A DNA stretch of 64,000 nt, from NCBI RefSeq assembly GCF_014200435.1, contig NZ_JACHBR010000002.1:1044501-1108500 (forward strand). The letters are read 5' to 3'. The notes below the pieces were generated by a model. The model was given only the letters and a program-made list of their open reading frames with translations. It was not told the DNA's origin and made no database searches. A program made the translations under genes and the position numbers. Source of the DNA: Sphaerisporangium krabiense (GTDB taxonomy: Bacteria > Actinomycetota > Actinomycetes > Streptosporangiales > Streptosporangiaceae). This document shows, piece by piece, positions 8,383-16,608 of the stretch (position 1 is its first letter; each line of letters begins with the position of its first letter).

Positions 8383-9501
8383 TCATTCCACGGTGAAGCC
8401 GCTGAACAGCAGGACCGCCAGCCCCAGCGCCACCAGGATGTTCAGGACCGTCGCCGAGGCGAAGACGGCCACGGGACGCCACCCCGCCTCGCGCAGCGCC
8501 GCGACGCGGAACTCCAGCCCGATGCTGACGAAGGCCAGGATCAGGAACCACACCCGCAGGTCGTTGGCAACGCCGATCACCGCCTTGCCCTCGGCCGCGG
8601 TGACCGTGGTGAGGTACCAGGTCGCGATGACCGAGGCGGCGACGAAGCCGAGGACGAACTTGGGGAAGCGCCGCCACAGCTCGCCCGCGCCCGGCCGCGC
8701 CGCGCCGGGACGCCGCTCGACGCGGAAGGCGAACCAGGCGGTGAGCAGCACGACCACGACGCCGATGAGGGCGTTCTGGGTGACCTTGACGATGGTCGCC
8801 ACCGCCAGGGCGTTCTCACCGACGATGGCGCCCGCGGCGGTGACGGCGGCGGTGGTGTCGATGTTGCCGCCGATCCACGCCCCTGCCACCTCGGGGCTCA
8901 GCCCGAACGCCGAGGCCAGCGCGGGCAGGATGAAGATGGACGGCAGCGCGAAGACGATGACGAGGCTGGCGCTGTAGGCGAGCTGCTCGCGACGGGCCTG
9001 CACGGCGCCGGCCGCCGCGATGGCCGCGCTGACGCCGCAGATCGACACCGCCGACGACAGCAGCGCCCTGAGCTTGTCGTCCAGCCCGAGCCTGCCGCCG
9101 AGCCACCAGGTGAACAGGAAGACCGTGGTGATCAGCACGATGGCCTGGACGATCGCGGGCCCGGCCGCGGTGACGATCACCTTGAGGTTGATCGACGCGC
9201 CGAGCAGGACCAGGCCGGTCTTGATGAAGAACTCGGTCCTGAACCCGCCCGACAGGCGCTCGCGGACGCCGGCCGCGGTCAGGACGGCGTTGCCGAGCAG
9301 CCCGAGGGCGATGGCGTAGACGGGGTACTCGATCGCCTTGGCCAGGTCGGAGCCTTCGAACCAGGTGGAGACGTTCTTGTCCAGATAGCGGGTGGCCGCG
9401 CCGAGCGCCAGCACGACCAGGACGCCGAGGGCGGGCCACCACCACGCGGGGGCGGCGGGCGCGGGGGCCGGGCGGGCGGTGGTGACGTCTTCCGCGCTCA
9501 T
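8383..9501 (-). CDS. YeiH/UPF0324 family membrane transporter (putative sulfate exporter family)
   Basis: 372 residues with roughly ten hydrophobic helices. Family signatures seen are FFIKTGLVLLGASINLK, SSAVSICGVSAAIAA, GAWIGGNIDTTAAVTAAGAIVGE and KVTQNALIGVVVVLL. These proteins are annotated as putative sulfate exporters, but function is poorly tested. The start is ATG 9501, whose A is also the last base of the stop of the 43-aa frame upstream (TGATG); a GTG three bases earlier is less likely. The N-terminal helix pair found in many longer homologues is short here, and an equivalent segment is encoded by the separate small gene. The gene converges on the GH20 gene across a terminator hairpin. 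Confidence 0.88.
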   Translation of the reverse strand: MSAEDVTTARPAPAPAAPAWWWPALGVLVVLALGAATRYLDKNVSTWFEGSDLAKAIEYPVYAIALGLLGNAVLTAAGVRERLSGGFRTEFFIKTGLVLLGASINLKVIVTAAGPAIVQAIVLITTVFLFTWWLGGRLGLDDKLRALLSSAVSICGVSAAIAAAGAVQARREQLAYSASLVIVFALPSIFILPALASAFGLSPEVAGAWIGGNIDTTAAVTAAGAIVGENALAVATIVKVTQNALIGVVVVLLTAWFAFRVERRPGAARPGAGELWRRFPKFVLGFVAASVIATWYLTTVTAAEGKAVIGVANDLRVWFLILAFVSIGLEFRVAALREAGWRPVAVFASATVLNILVALGLAVLLFSGFTVE

Positions 9502-9632
9502 CACGGCACCAGCCCGGTCGGGATGACGCCGAGGATGACCAGGACCAGCAGGACGAGGCCGAGGATCGTGGCCGCCCAGTCCTCGTTCAGGGTGCGGCCG
9601 CCACCGGCGGGGGGCGGCTCTGGCTCGCTCAT
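9501..9632 (-). CDS. 43-aa single-pass membrane protein coupled to YeiH
   Basis: A 43-residue protein, MSEPEPPPAGG then RTLNEDWAATILGLVLLVLV and a short tail. It has one predicted membrane helix after an acidic, Pro-rich cytoplasmic start. ATG at 9632 is preceded by GAAAGGCGACCACTCCC on the minus strand. Its stop overlaps the YeiH start by one base, so translation is probably coupled. The NEDWAATILGL segment resembles the EDWxAVxxGL helix that begins many YeiH-type transporters (recollection of the family, not a search), suggesting that the transporter is split into two chains here. It could alternatively be an independent regulatory subunit. Confidence 0.65.
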   Translation of the reverse strand: MSEPEPPPAGGGRTLNEDWAATILGLVLLVLVILGVIPTGLVP

Positions 9633-9934
9633 GGGAGTGGTCGCCTTTCCATGGCCGTCACGGCCATCTCTGGCCGGGCGAGGACACCCCCGGGACCCCG
9701 CCCGCGCCGCGCGGGAGATCGTGCAGCCTGATCCTGTGCCACTTTCCCCGATAAATCAATAGGGAATACATGAAAACTCGGGTGCGCCGGCCCTCCCGTG
9801 CCCGAACGGTGATCCGGGCGTGCGGGTGTTTCGGGCCCTGCGGAGGTGGCGGGCCGCCAGAATGGGCGCTGCCGAATCCCACGAGATCGCACGGAGGACT
9901 GAGCGTTGAGGCTTGCACGGATCGCGGGCGCCCG
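9633..9934. other. Intergenic region between yeiH operon and Ser/Thr kinase
   Basis: About 300 bases separating divergent units. The stretch 9750-9775 (CGATAAATCAATAGGGAATACATGAAAA) is AT-rich and is the likely promoter zone. GGAGG at 9893-9897 lies 37 bases before the chosen GTG start of the kinase. An ATG at 9770 is in frame with the kinase, but the sequence it would add is Arg/Pro/Gly-rich and not kinase-like. Confidence 0.5.
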
Positions 9935-11449
9935 GTGACCCTGCTCGCCGGGCGGTACCGGCTGATCGCGCCCATCGGCCAGGGCGGCATGGGCACGGTG
10001 TGGCGCGCGGCCGACGAGCTGCTGCGCCAGGAGGTCGCGATCAAGGAGGTGCTCCTGCCGCCGGAGCTCGGCGCCGAGCACCGGGCCGAGCTGCGCGAGC
10101 GCACGCTGCGCGAGGCCCGCGCCGCGGCCAGCCTGCGCTCGCACCCCTCGATCGTCACGGTCCACGACGTGGTGCTGGAGGGGGGGCAGCCCTGGATCGT
10201 GATGGAGCTGGTCCGCGGCCGGTCGCTGGACAAGATCGTGCGCGAGGGCGGGCCGCTGCCGCCCGCCCGCGTGGCCGCCATCGGCCTCGCCGTCCTCGAC
10301 GCCCTCGGCGCCGCGCACGCCGCGGGCATCCTGCACCGCGACGTCAAGCCCGGCAACGTGCTGATCACCGACGACGGGCGCGTCCTTCTCACCGACTTCG
10401 GCATCGCCACCATCGCGGGCGACCCCGCGCTCACCCAGGCCGGCCTGCTGAGCGGCTCGCCGGGGTACACCGCGCCCGAACGGCTGCGCGGCGAGCCCGA
10501 CGGCCCGCCGTCCGACCTCTGGTCGCTCGGCGCCACGCTCTACGCGGCCGTCGAGGGGGTCCGGGCCTTCCAGCGCGACAACGCGGCGGCGGTCATGGCG
10601 GCCGTGATGATGCACGAGCCGCGTCCCCCGCTCCTGGCGGGACCGCTCGCCCCCGTGCTGGCCGCGACGCTGGAGAAGGACCCGGCGCGGCGCTGCCCCC
10701 CGGACTGGGTGGCGGCCCGGCTCCACGAGATCGCCTCGGGCGCGGTCACCGGCTCCGGCGCGACCGGCGCCGCGGGCCCCTACGGGCCGACCCGGCCGGT
10801 GCCCGTGCGGCGCGGCAGGCGCGGCACCTCCGTGATCATCGCCGCCGTGCTGGCCGTGACGGTGCCGGCGGCCGGGTTCGCCCTGTGGCGCACCGGCGTC
10901 CTGCCCGCGATCGGCGCGATCGGCGGCCCGGCCATCTCCTCGCCCGGCGCCGTCCCGCCCGCGACCGGAGGTCCGCCCGCCGCGACGGCCTCTCCCGCCC
11001 GGGCCCCGCTGAAGGCCGACCCCGAGGCGTGCGCGCTGCTCACCCGCGCGCAGGTGCGGCTCATCCTGGGCGCCCCGGGCAAGGAGCAGTTCATGACCAA
11101 GGACGCGTGCATGTGGACCGCGCCCGACGGCACGTTCGTCAGCATCCAGAAGTACCGGTTCCCCACGGTGGACGTCGCCCGCACGACCTTCGACACGACC
11201 CGGTCGAACATGAAGGACGAGCCCCGGCGCTACCCGGGCACCCGCCTGCGCGAAGGCCCGGCGGTGGGCGACGCGGCCTACGGCTGGACGCGGCGCAAGG
11301 ACTCGATCGGCTCCGGCTACGAGACGACGGTCATGTTCAGGACCGCGAACGTCTGGGCGAGCCTCTACCACTTCGGCCACGAACCGGGCTTCGCCGCCGC
11401 CGACCGGATGGCCGCGTACGTCGAGAAGGCGTTCCTGGCCGCGGGATGA
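9935..11449 (+). CDS. PknB-type membrane Ser/Thr protein kinase with extracellular sensor domain
   Basis: 504 residues from GTG 9935, giving MTLLAGRYRLIAPIGQGGMG, the usual start of actinobacterial kinases. Kinase landmarks are the Gly loop IGQGGMGTVW, Lys in QEVAIKEVLL, catalytic HRDVKPGN, the DFGIAT metal loop and YTAPERL; the domain spans about 7-255. A Pro/Gly linker with RPVPVRRGRRG leads to a membrane helix (TSVIIAAVLAVTVPAAGFAL). About 140 residues follow outside the cell, starting ADPEACALLTRAQVRLILG, which resembles lipoprotein-type DUF3558 ligand domains and contains two Cys that could form a disulfide. The start is uncertain because the best ribosome-binding site (9893) is distant. 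It probably senses an envelope signal; the ligand is unknown. A bidirectional hairpin follows. Confidence 0.88.
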   Translation: MTLLAGRYRLIAPIGQGGMGTVWRAADELLRQEVAIKEVLLPPELGAEHRAELRERTLREARAAASLRSHPSIVTVHDVVLEGGQPWIVMELVRGRSLDKIVREGGPLPPARVAAIGLAVLDALGAAHAAGILHRDVKPGNVLITDDGRVLLTDFGIATIAGDPALTQAGLLSGSPGYTAPERLRGEPDGPPSDLWSLGATLYAAVEGVRAFQRDNAAAVMAAVMMHEPRPPLLAGPLAPVLAATLEKDPARRCPPDWVAARLHEIASGAVTGSGATGAAGPYGPTRPVPVRRGRRGTSVIIAAVLAVTVPAAGFALWRTGVLPAIGAIGGPAISSPGAVPPATGGPPAATASPARAPLKADPEACALLTRAQVRLILGAPGKEQFMTKDACMWTAPDGTFVSIQKYRFPTVDVARTTFDTTRSNMKDEPRRYPGTRLREGPAVGDAAYGWTRRKDSIGSGYETTVMFRTANVWASLYHFGHEPGFAAADRMAAYVEKAFLAAG

Positions 11450-11538
11450 GGCGGGGCCCGGGGCGCGCCGCCGAGCGCGCCCACGGGTCCACGCCCGGCA
11501 GAACCGGACGGCCCGAAAAAACCGGCTGGAAAGCAAAG

Positions 11539-11567
11539 GGCGCCGTACCCGGCTCGGGTGCGGCGCC
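11539..11567. terminator. Hairpin between Ser/Thr kinase and the tRNA operon
   Basis: GGCGCCGTACCC at 11539-11550 pairs with GGGTGCGGCGCC at 11556-11567 (one G-T wobble, 5-nt loop). On the minus strand the hairpin is followed by CTTTGCTTTCC and then a run of six T, so it should also end the tRNA transcript. Confidence 0.75.
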
Positions 11568-11625
11568 TCATGGCGGCCTCATCGGTCCTGGCCGTCACGG
11601 CTCAGGGACATCGACGAGGCGATGG

Positions 11626-11700
11626 TGGTGGGCGATACTGGGATTGAACCAGTGGCCTCTACCGTGTCAAGGTAGCGCTCTCCCACTGAGCTAATCGCCC
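11626..11700 (-). tRNA. tRNA-Val (anticodon GAC)
   Basis: The minus strand folds as a 7-bp acceptor (GGGCGAT/ATCGCCC), D arm AGCTCAGTGGGAGAGC, anticodon arm CTACC-TTGACAC-GGTAG with anticodon GAC, and a T arm containing GGTTCAATCC. An encoded ACCA follows the acceptor, so the 3' CCA is in the gene. It is the last gene of a Gly-Cys-Val tRNA operon. Confidence 0.95.
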
Positions 11701-11711
11701 GGGTACAACAG

Positions 11712-11782
11712 AGGTGGAGACGGGATTTGAACCCGTGTACGCGGCTTTGCAGGCCGCTGCCTCGCCTCTCGGCCACTCCACC
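11712..11782 (-). tRNA. tRNA-Cys (anticodon GCA)
   Basis: The minus strand shows acceptor GGTGGAG/CTCCACC, anticodon arm GCGGC-CTGCAAA-GCCGC with anticodon GCA, and T loop GGTTCAAATCC. The discriminator is U, as expected for tRNA-Cys. CCA is not encoded. It is the middle gene of the three-tRNA operon. Confidence 0.95.
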
Positions 11783-11811
11783 GGGCAAGCCCCCTCGTGG
11801 AGACCTCTCCG

Positions 11812-11884
11812 AGCGGACGACGGGATTCGAACCCGCGACCCTCACCTTGGCAAGGTGATGCTCTACCAGCTGAGCCACGTCCGC
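11812..11884 (-). tRNA. tRNA-Gly (anticodon GCC)
   Basis: The minus strand shows acceptor GCGGACG/CGTCCGC, D arm GGCTCAGCTGGTAGAGC, anticodon arm with loop TTGCCAA (anticodon GCC) and T arm GGGTTCGAATCCC. It is the first gene of the operon, 37 bases downstream of the -10 box. Confidence 0.95.
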
Positions 11885-11920
11885 GTGTTCGGCCGGTGAA
11901 CGCCCGGCCTCACGCAGAGA

Positions 11921-11949
11921 ACTCTAGCGAATCCCGGCCAACTCCCCAA
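11921..11949 (-). promoter_or_regulatory. Promoter of the tRNA-Gly/Cys/Val operon
   Basis: On the minus strand TTGGGG (11949-11944) is followed after exactly 17 bp by TAGAGT (11926-11921), close to the housekeeping sigma consensus seen before actinomycete tRNA genes. Transcription would start near 11914, about 30 bases before tRNA-Gly. Confidence 0.8.
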
Positions 11950-12055
11950 ACCGAAATCGTGATCCGGTGAGACGGTCCCGGCGCCGCCCGCGGGCCGGAG
12001 GTCCCGCGGGACGCTTCGACGGGGGACGAAACATGCGTGGGTTAGCGTCGGAGAC

Positions 12056-12796
12056 ATGGCAGAACACCAGGCCGGACACCAGGCCGGACACCAGGCCGAG
12101 GCCGACATCGCCTCCGTCGCCGCCCTGATCGCCGAGCCCTCGCGGGCGGCCGTGCTGACCGCCCTGCTGGACGGGCGCGCCCTCGCCGCCGGCGAGCTGG
12201 CCCGGCTGGCGGGGGTCAGCCCCGCCACGGCGAGCGCCCACCTGGCCCGGCTGCTGGACGGCGGCCTGCTGAGCGTGGCCGGCCAGGGACGGCACCGCTA
12301 CTACCGGCTCGCGGGACCCGAGGTCGCCGAGATCCTGGAGGTCCTGGCCCGCGTGAGCCCGCGCCTCCCGGTGCGGTCGCTGCGCCAGTCCCGGCGGGCG
12401 CGGCTGCTCGGCGAGGCGCGCACCTGCTACGACCACCTCGCCGGGCGGGCGGGGGTCGGCCTGCTCGCCGCGATGCTCGCGGCCGGCCACCTGACCGGCG
12501 CGGACGCCTTCGAGGTCACCCCGGCGGGGGAGGAGGCCCTGGCCGGGCTGGGCGCCGACCTCACGGCGGCGCGCCGGTCCCGGCGGCGGTTCGCGGCCGC
12601 CTGCCTGGACTGGACCGAGCGCCGCCCCCACCTCGCGGGCGCGCTCGGCGCCGAGATCACCCGCGCGCTGCTGGAGCGCGACTGGTACCGGCGGGAGCCG
12701 GCCGGACGCGCGCTCCGGCTGACCGAACTCGGAGAAAAGGGGCTGGCCGCTATGTTCCCCTGTAAGGGGCTAACATCGCATACGCCAGTTACCTAG
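12056..12796 (+). CDS. ArsR-family winged-helix transcriptional regulator
   Basis: 246 residues. The winged helix spans about 15-95: EPSRAAVLTALLDG, ELARLAGVSPATASAHLARL (recognition helix) and LLSVAGQGRHRYYRL (wing). The C-terminal 150 residues include CYDHLAGRAGVGLLAAML and YRREPAGRALRLTELGEKGL, an arrangement known from larger ArsR proteins. The usual ArsR metal motif ELCVCDL is missing, so a metal sensor of the ArsR/SmtB type is unlikely. The N-terminus holds three copies of a four-residue AGHQ repeat encoded by a 12-bp direct repeat. ATG 12056 follows a short GGAGACATGG context. hutH starts 15 bases downstream, so the two may be co-transcribed. Confidence 0.85.
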   Translation: MAEHQAGHQAGHQAEADIASVAALIAEPSRAAVLTALLDGRALAAGELARLAGVSPATASAHLARLLDGGLLSVAGQGRHRYYRLAGPEVAEILEVLARVSPRLPVRSLRQSRRARLLGEARTCYDHLAGRAGVGLLAAMLAAGHLTGADAFEVTPAGEEALAGLGADLTAARRSRRRFAAACLDWTERRPHLAGALGAEITRALLERDWYRREPAGRALRLTELGEKGLAAMFPCKGLTSHTPVT

Positions 12797-12811
12797 CAAG
12801 AGAGTGACACC

Positions 12812-14383
12812 ATGCGCGACAACGAGGTCGTGAGCGCCGGGAACACCGACGCCGTCGAGGTCGGCCCCCGGCCGCTGAGTTTCGCCGAGGTGGTCCGCGT
12901 GGCCAGGCACGGCGCCGCCGTCCGTTTCAGCGATGAGGCGGTCACGGCCATGGCGCGCGCCCGCGCCCGCGTGGAGGAGCTCGCCGCGAGCCCCACCCCC
13001 GCCTACGGCGTGTCCACCGGGTTCGGCGCCCTCGCCACCCGTCACATCGACCCCGAACTGCGCGCCCAGCTCCAGCGCTCCCTCATCCGCTCCCACGCCG
13101 CGGGCTCGGGCCCCGAGGTCGAGACCGAAGTGGTCCGCGCGATGATGCTCCTGCGCCTGCGCACGCTGGCCACCGGCCACACCGGCGTCAGGCCGTCCAC
13201 CGCCGCCCTGCTCGCCGGTCTGCTCAACACGGCCATCACCCCGGTCGTCCGCGAGTACGGCAGCCTCGGCTGCTCGGGCGACCTGGCCCCGCTGTCCCAC
13301 GTCGCCCTCGCGCTGATGGGGGAGGGCGAGGTGCGCGACCGCGACGGCGAGCTCAGGCCCGCCCGCGAGGCGATGAAGCGGGCCGGGCTCGAGCCGGTCG
13401 AGCTGGTCGCCAAGGAGGGGCTCGCGCTCATCAACGGCACCGACGGCATGCTCGGCATGCTCGTGCTCGCCCTGGACGACCTCGGGCGGCTGTTCCGGGC
13501 CGCCGACATCGGCGCCGCCATGAGCGTGGAGGCCCTGCTCGGCACCGACCGGGTCTTCGCCGCCGACCTGCAGGCCCTGCGTCCCCACCCCGGCCAGGCC
13601 GCCTCCGCCGCCAACCTGGTCACGCTGCTGCGCGACTCGGGCATCATGGCCTCCCACCGCGACGACTCGTGCACCCGCGTGCAGGACGCCTACTCGCTGC
13701 GCTGCGCCCCCCAGGTGGCCGGGGCCGCCCGGGACACCGCCGCGCACGCCGCCGCGGTCGCGGGCCGCGAGCTGGACTCGGCCGTCGACAACCCCGTGGT
13801 GCTCGCGGACGGCAGGGTCGAGTCGAACGGCAACTTCCACGGCGCGCCGGTCGGCTACGTCCTGGACTTCCTGGCGATCGCCGTGGCCGACCTCGCCTCC
13901 ATGTCCGAGCGCAGGACCGACCGCATGCTGGACGTCGCCCGCAGCCACGGCCTGCCGGCCTTCCTCGCCTCCGACCCCGGCGTGGACTCCGGGCACATGA
14001 TCGCCCAGTACACCCAGGCGGCGATCGTGTCGGAGCTGAAGCGGCTGGCGGCGCCCGCGAGCGTGGACTCGATCCCGAGCTCGGCCATGCAGGAGGACCA
14101 CGTGTCCATGGGCTGGTCGGCCGCGCGCAAGCTGCGCCGCGCGCTGGACGGGCTCACGCGCGTGCTGGCGATCGAGATCCTCACGGCCAGCCGGGCCATC
14201 GAGCTGCGGCTGCCGCACCGGCCGGGGCCCGCCACCGGCGCGGTGGTCGCCGCGCTGCGCCAGGAGGTGCCGGGGCCGGGCCCGGACCGGTTCCTCTCTC
14301 CGGAGATCGAGGCCGTCGTGCGCATGGTCGCCGACGGCATGGTGGTGTCGGCGGCCGAGTCCGTCACCGGCCCGCTGGCCTGA
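12812..14383 (+). CDS. hutH: Histidine ammonia-lyase
   Basis: 523 residues, the normal length for the family. It converts histidine to urocanate and ammonia, the first step of histidine breakdown. The MIO prosthetic group forms from the triad in GSLGCSGDLAPLSH; here the triad is Cys-Ser-Gly rather than the more usual Ala-Ser-Gly. Other signatures are YGVSTGFGALATRHI near the start, LINGTDGMLGML, SRDDSCTRVQDAYSLRC-type text (HRDDSCTRVQDAYSLRC) and EDHVSMGWSAARKL. ATG 12812 follows AAGAGAGTGACACC. No other hut genes (hutU, hutI, hutG) are nearby. It ends 7 bases before the convergent fusion gene. Confidence 0.93.
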   Translation: MRDNEVVSAGNTDAVEVGPRPLSFAEVVRVARHGAAVRFSDEAVTAMARARARVEELAASPTPAYGVSTGFGALATRHIDPELRAQLQRSLIRSHAAGSGPEVETEVVRAMMLLRLRTLATGHTGVRPSTAALLAGLLNTAITPVVREYGSLGCSGDLAPLSHVALALMGEGEVRDRDGELRPAREAMKRAGLEPVELVAKEGLALINGTDGMLGMLVLALDDLGRLFRAADIGAAMSVEALLGTDRVFAADLQALRPHPGQAASAANLVTLLRDSGIMASHRDDSCTRVQDAYSLRCAPQVAGAARDTAAHAAAVAGRELDSAVDNPVVLADGRVESNGNFHGAPVGYVLDFLAIAVADLASMSERRTDRMLDVARSHGLPAFLASDPGVDSGHMIAQYTQAAIVSELKRLAAPASVDSIPSSAMQEDHVSMGWSAARKLRRALDGLTRVLAIEILTASRAIELRLPHRPGPATGAVVAALRQEVPGPGPDRFLSPEIEAVVRMVADGMVVSAAESVTGPLA

Positions 14384-14390
14384 CCCGGCG

Positions 14391-15608
14391 TCACGGGCGG
14401 GGCAGCGCCGCGACGACCTCCACCTCGATCACCAGGCCGGGGCGGAACAGGCGCGGCACCTCCACGGTGGTGCTGGACGGCGGCTCGCCGGGGACGCGCC
14501 GCCGCCGCACGGCGCCGTACGCCGGCAGGTCGGCCATGTCGGTCAGGAACGTCTTGATCGTCACCACGTCGCCGAAGTCGCACCCCTGGTCGGCGAGGAT
14601 GGCCTCCAGGTAGTCGAACACGACCTCCGACTGCCGGGTGACGTCGCCCTCGCCGATCACCCGGCCGTCCGCGTCCAGCGCCGCCTGCCCGGACACGAAC
14701 AGCAGGCCCCCGGCGCGCACGGCGTGCGAGTACAGCCCGGCGGGGGCGGGCACGGCGGCGGGGTTCACGCGCGCCGGCCGTTCCCGCGCCGGCGCGTCGC
14801 GCCCGGCGCCCCGCAGTGTGGGGGAGGTGACGATGGCGGTGAGGTCGGCATCGGCCAGTCCCGCCGCGGCGGCGCCGTCCAGTCGCGCGCGGGCCGCCGC
14901 GGCGAGCGTCGCCGCCGGGTGAGCGGCCAGCGCGAGGTCCTTGGCGGCCAGGCCGATGGAGTACCGCGCGGGCGGGGGCCCGGCGAGTGCCGGGCGCACC
15001 CGTTCCACCACCGGCCCGAGCGGCGTGCCCGCCAGCACCTCCAGCAGCGCCGCGGGGTCCACCCCGCGCTCGGGGGCGCGGGCCAGGGACTCGGCCAGCA
15101 GCACCTGGGCGGGGACGAGCGCGCCCATCACCGCGAGCTTCATCGCCGCGCCCGCGCCGAGCGGCCCGACCTCGCGGACCGCGCCGAACACCTCCAGCAC
15201 CGGGCGGCAGCGCGCCAGGTCCTCGGGCGCGCCGCCCGCCAGCACCGTCAGCGTCCCCTCGGCCGCCGGGCCGACGCTCCCCAGCACCGGCGCGTCCACC
15301 AGCCCCACGGCGGCGGGCAGCGCCGCGCGCAGCCGCGCCACCGCCTCGGGCCCGATCGTGGACATCTCCACCACCAGCGCGCCCGGCCGTGGCCGCGCCG
15401 CGGCGAGGACCTGCTCGACGGCCGGAGGATCGGCCAGCATCGTGACGACCAGGTCGGCCTCCGCCGCCGCCTCGGCCGCCGTCGCCGCCACCGCCGCGCC
15501 CGGGACCTCCCGTGCCGTACGGTTCCACACCGTCACCTTGTGCCCGGCCGCCACGAGGCGGCGGGCCATCGGGGCGCCCATGCGACCCAGTCCGAGAAAT
15601 GCGATCAC
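14391..15608 (-). CDS. Fusion of a beta-hydroxyacid-dehydrogenase-like domain and a RidA/YjgF domain
   Basis: 405 residues in one uninterrupted frame. Residues 1-160 are a Rossmann domain of the 3-hydroxyisobutyrate dehydrogenase type (VIAFLGLGRMGAPMARRL, VVEMSTIGPEA). A helical domain at 160-275 has GAGAAMKLAVMGALVPAQ with the expected catalytic Lys, and IGLAAKDLALAA. From about 283 the sequence turns into a RidA-family domain (VNPAAVPAPAGLYSHAVRAG, LLFVSGQAALD, VVTIKTFLTDMADLPAY and a final EVEVVAALPR). The usual RidA Arg is replaced (VTIKTFL has no RVYL Arg), so imine deaminase activity is uncertain. GTG 15608 is the start. It is divergent from a LysR gene with a 60-bp gap, suggesting LysR control. 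Substrate unknown. Confidence 0.85.
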   Translation of the reverse strand: MIAFLGLGRMGAPMARRLVAAGHKVTVWNRTAREVPGAAVAATAAEAAAEADLVVTMLADPPAVEQVLAAARPRPGALVVEMSTIGPEAVARLRAALPAAVGLVDAPVLGSVGPAAEGTLTVLAGGAPEDLARCRPVLEVFGAVREVGPLGAGAAMKLAVMGALVPAQVLLAESLARAPERGVDPAALLEVLAGTPLGPVVERVRPALAGPPPARYSIGLAAKDLALAAHPAATLAAAARARLDGAAAAGLADADLTAIVTSPTLRGAGRDAPARERPARVNPAAVPAPAGLYSHAVRAGGLLFVSGQAALDADGRVIGEGDVTRQSEVVFDYLEAILADQGCDFGDVVTIKTFLTDMADLPAYGAVRRRRVPGEPPSSTTVEVPRLFRPGLVIEVEVVAALPRP

Positions 15609-15668
15609 GTGTCCCGACGTTATGCCGATGCCGAGCCATGCCACCAGCGACGGCTTGGTATGGGAGCC

Positions 15669-16595
15669 ATGCGTGGGAGGAATGTGTTCGAGACCGAGGC
15701 CCTGCGGGTGCTGGACGCCGTGGCCCGCACCGGGTCGTTCACGGCGGCGGCCGAGGAGCTGAGCTACACGCAGTCGGCGGTGTCGCGCCGCGTCGCCGCG
15801 CTGGAGCGCGAGGCGGGCGGGCCGCTGTTCGAGCGCCTGGCGCGCGGCGTCCGCCCGACCCCGGCCGGCGCCGTCCTGCTCCGGCACGCCCGCCAGGTGC
15901 TGGAACTGCTCGGCCGCGCCGCCGACGACCTGGCCGCCGTCCACGCCGGCACGGGGGGCAGGCTGCGCGTGGGCGCGTTCGCCAGCGCCAACGCCGTCCT
16001 GGTGCCCGAGGCGCTGCGCGCGTTCAGGAGGTCTTCGCCGGGCGTGGAGATCTCGCTGGCCGAGGGGCTGAGCGCCGGGCTGCTGGAACGGCTGCGCGAG
16101 GGCGCCGTGGACCTCGCGGTGGTCAGCGACTACCCGTCCGGCCTGGCCGAGGCCGGGGACGCCGACCTCGTCGCCCTGGGCACCGACGAGCTGCTGCTGG
16201 CCCTGCCCGGGGGCCACCGCCTAGCGGAGCGGCCGGTGGTGGACCTGCGCGACCTGCGGGAGGAGAACTGGATCGAGGGCGCGCCGGCCGGGCACGCCAC
16301 GATGCTCGCCGAGTCCTGCGCGCGCGCCGGGTTCGTGCCGAAGATCGGCGTCCGCATCGGCGAGTGGACCGGCAAGATGGGCTACGTCGCCGCCGGGCTC
16401 GGCGTGGCCCTCGTGCCGTCCATGGCCGCGGCCGCCGTGCGCGGCGACCTGGTGCTGCGGTCCCTCGGCGAGCTCGCCCCGCGCCGCCGGGTGTTCGCGG
16501 CGCTCCCGCGGCGGGTCCGGCTGCCCGCCGCCGAGACGTTCCTCACCTTCCTGCGGCGCGGCGCGGCCGGATGGCGCGCCGATGCGGTGATTTAG
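15669..16595 (+). CDS. LysR-family transcriptional regulator
   Basis: 308 residues from ATG 15669. The N-terminal helix-turn-helix is LRVLDAVARTGSFTAAAEEL then YTQSAVSRRVAALERE and PLFERLARGVRPTPAG. The C-terminal two-lobed effector domain (about 90-300) begins GRLRVGAFASANAVLVPEAL. ATG 15660 is an alternative start. The 60-bp space shared with the divergent dehydrogenase-RidA gene contains direct repeats of ATGCCG near 15622-15633 and a nearby GGCTTGGTATGGGAGCC; LysR proteins usually control such a divergent neighbour. pabB begins 13 bases downstream but is probably a separate unit. Confidence 0.9.
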   Translation: MRGRNVFETEALRVLDAVARTGSFTAAAEELSYTQSAVSRRVAALEREAGGPLFERLARGVRPTPAGAVLLRHARQVLELLGRAADDLAAVHAGTGGRLRVGAFASANAVLVPEALRAFRRSSPGVEISLAEGLSAGLLERLREGAVDLAVVSDYPSGLAEAGDADLVALGTDELLLALPGGHRLAERPVVDLRDLREENWIEGAPAGHATMLAESCARAGFVPKIGVRIGEWTGKMGYVAAGLGVALVPSMAAAAVRGDLVLRSLGELAPRRRVFAALPRRVRLPAAETFLTFLRRGAAGWRADAVI

Positions 16596-16608
16596 GGACA
16601 ATGTAAAC

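Noticed and set aside
11626-11884. tRNA cluster as an integration site for a mobile element
   Set aside because: No integrase, repeated tRNA 3' end or foreign gene block lies beside it; only the ArsR and kinase genes.
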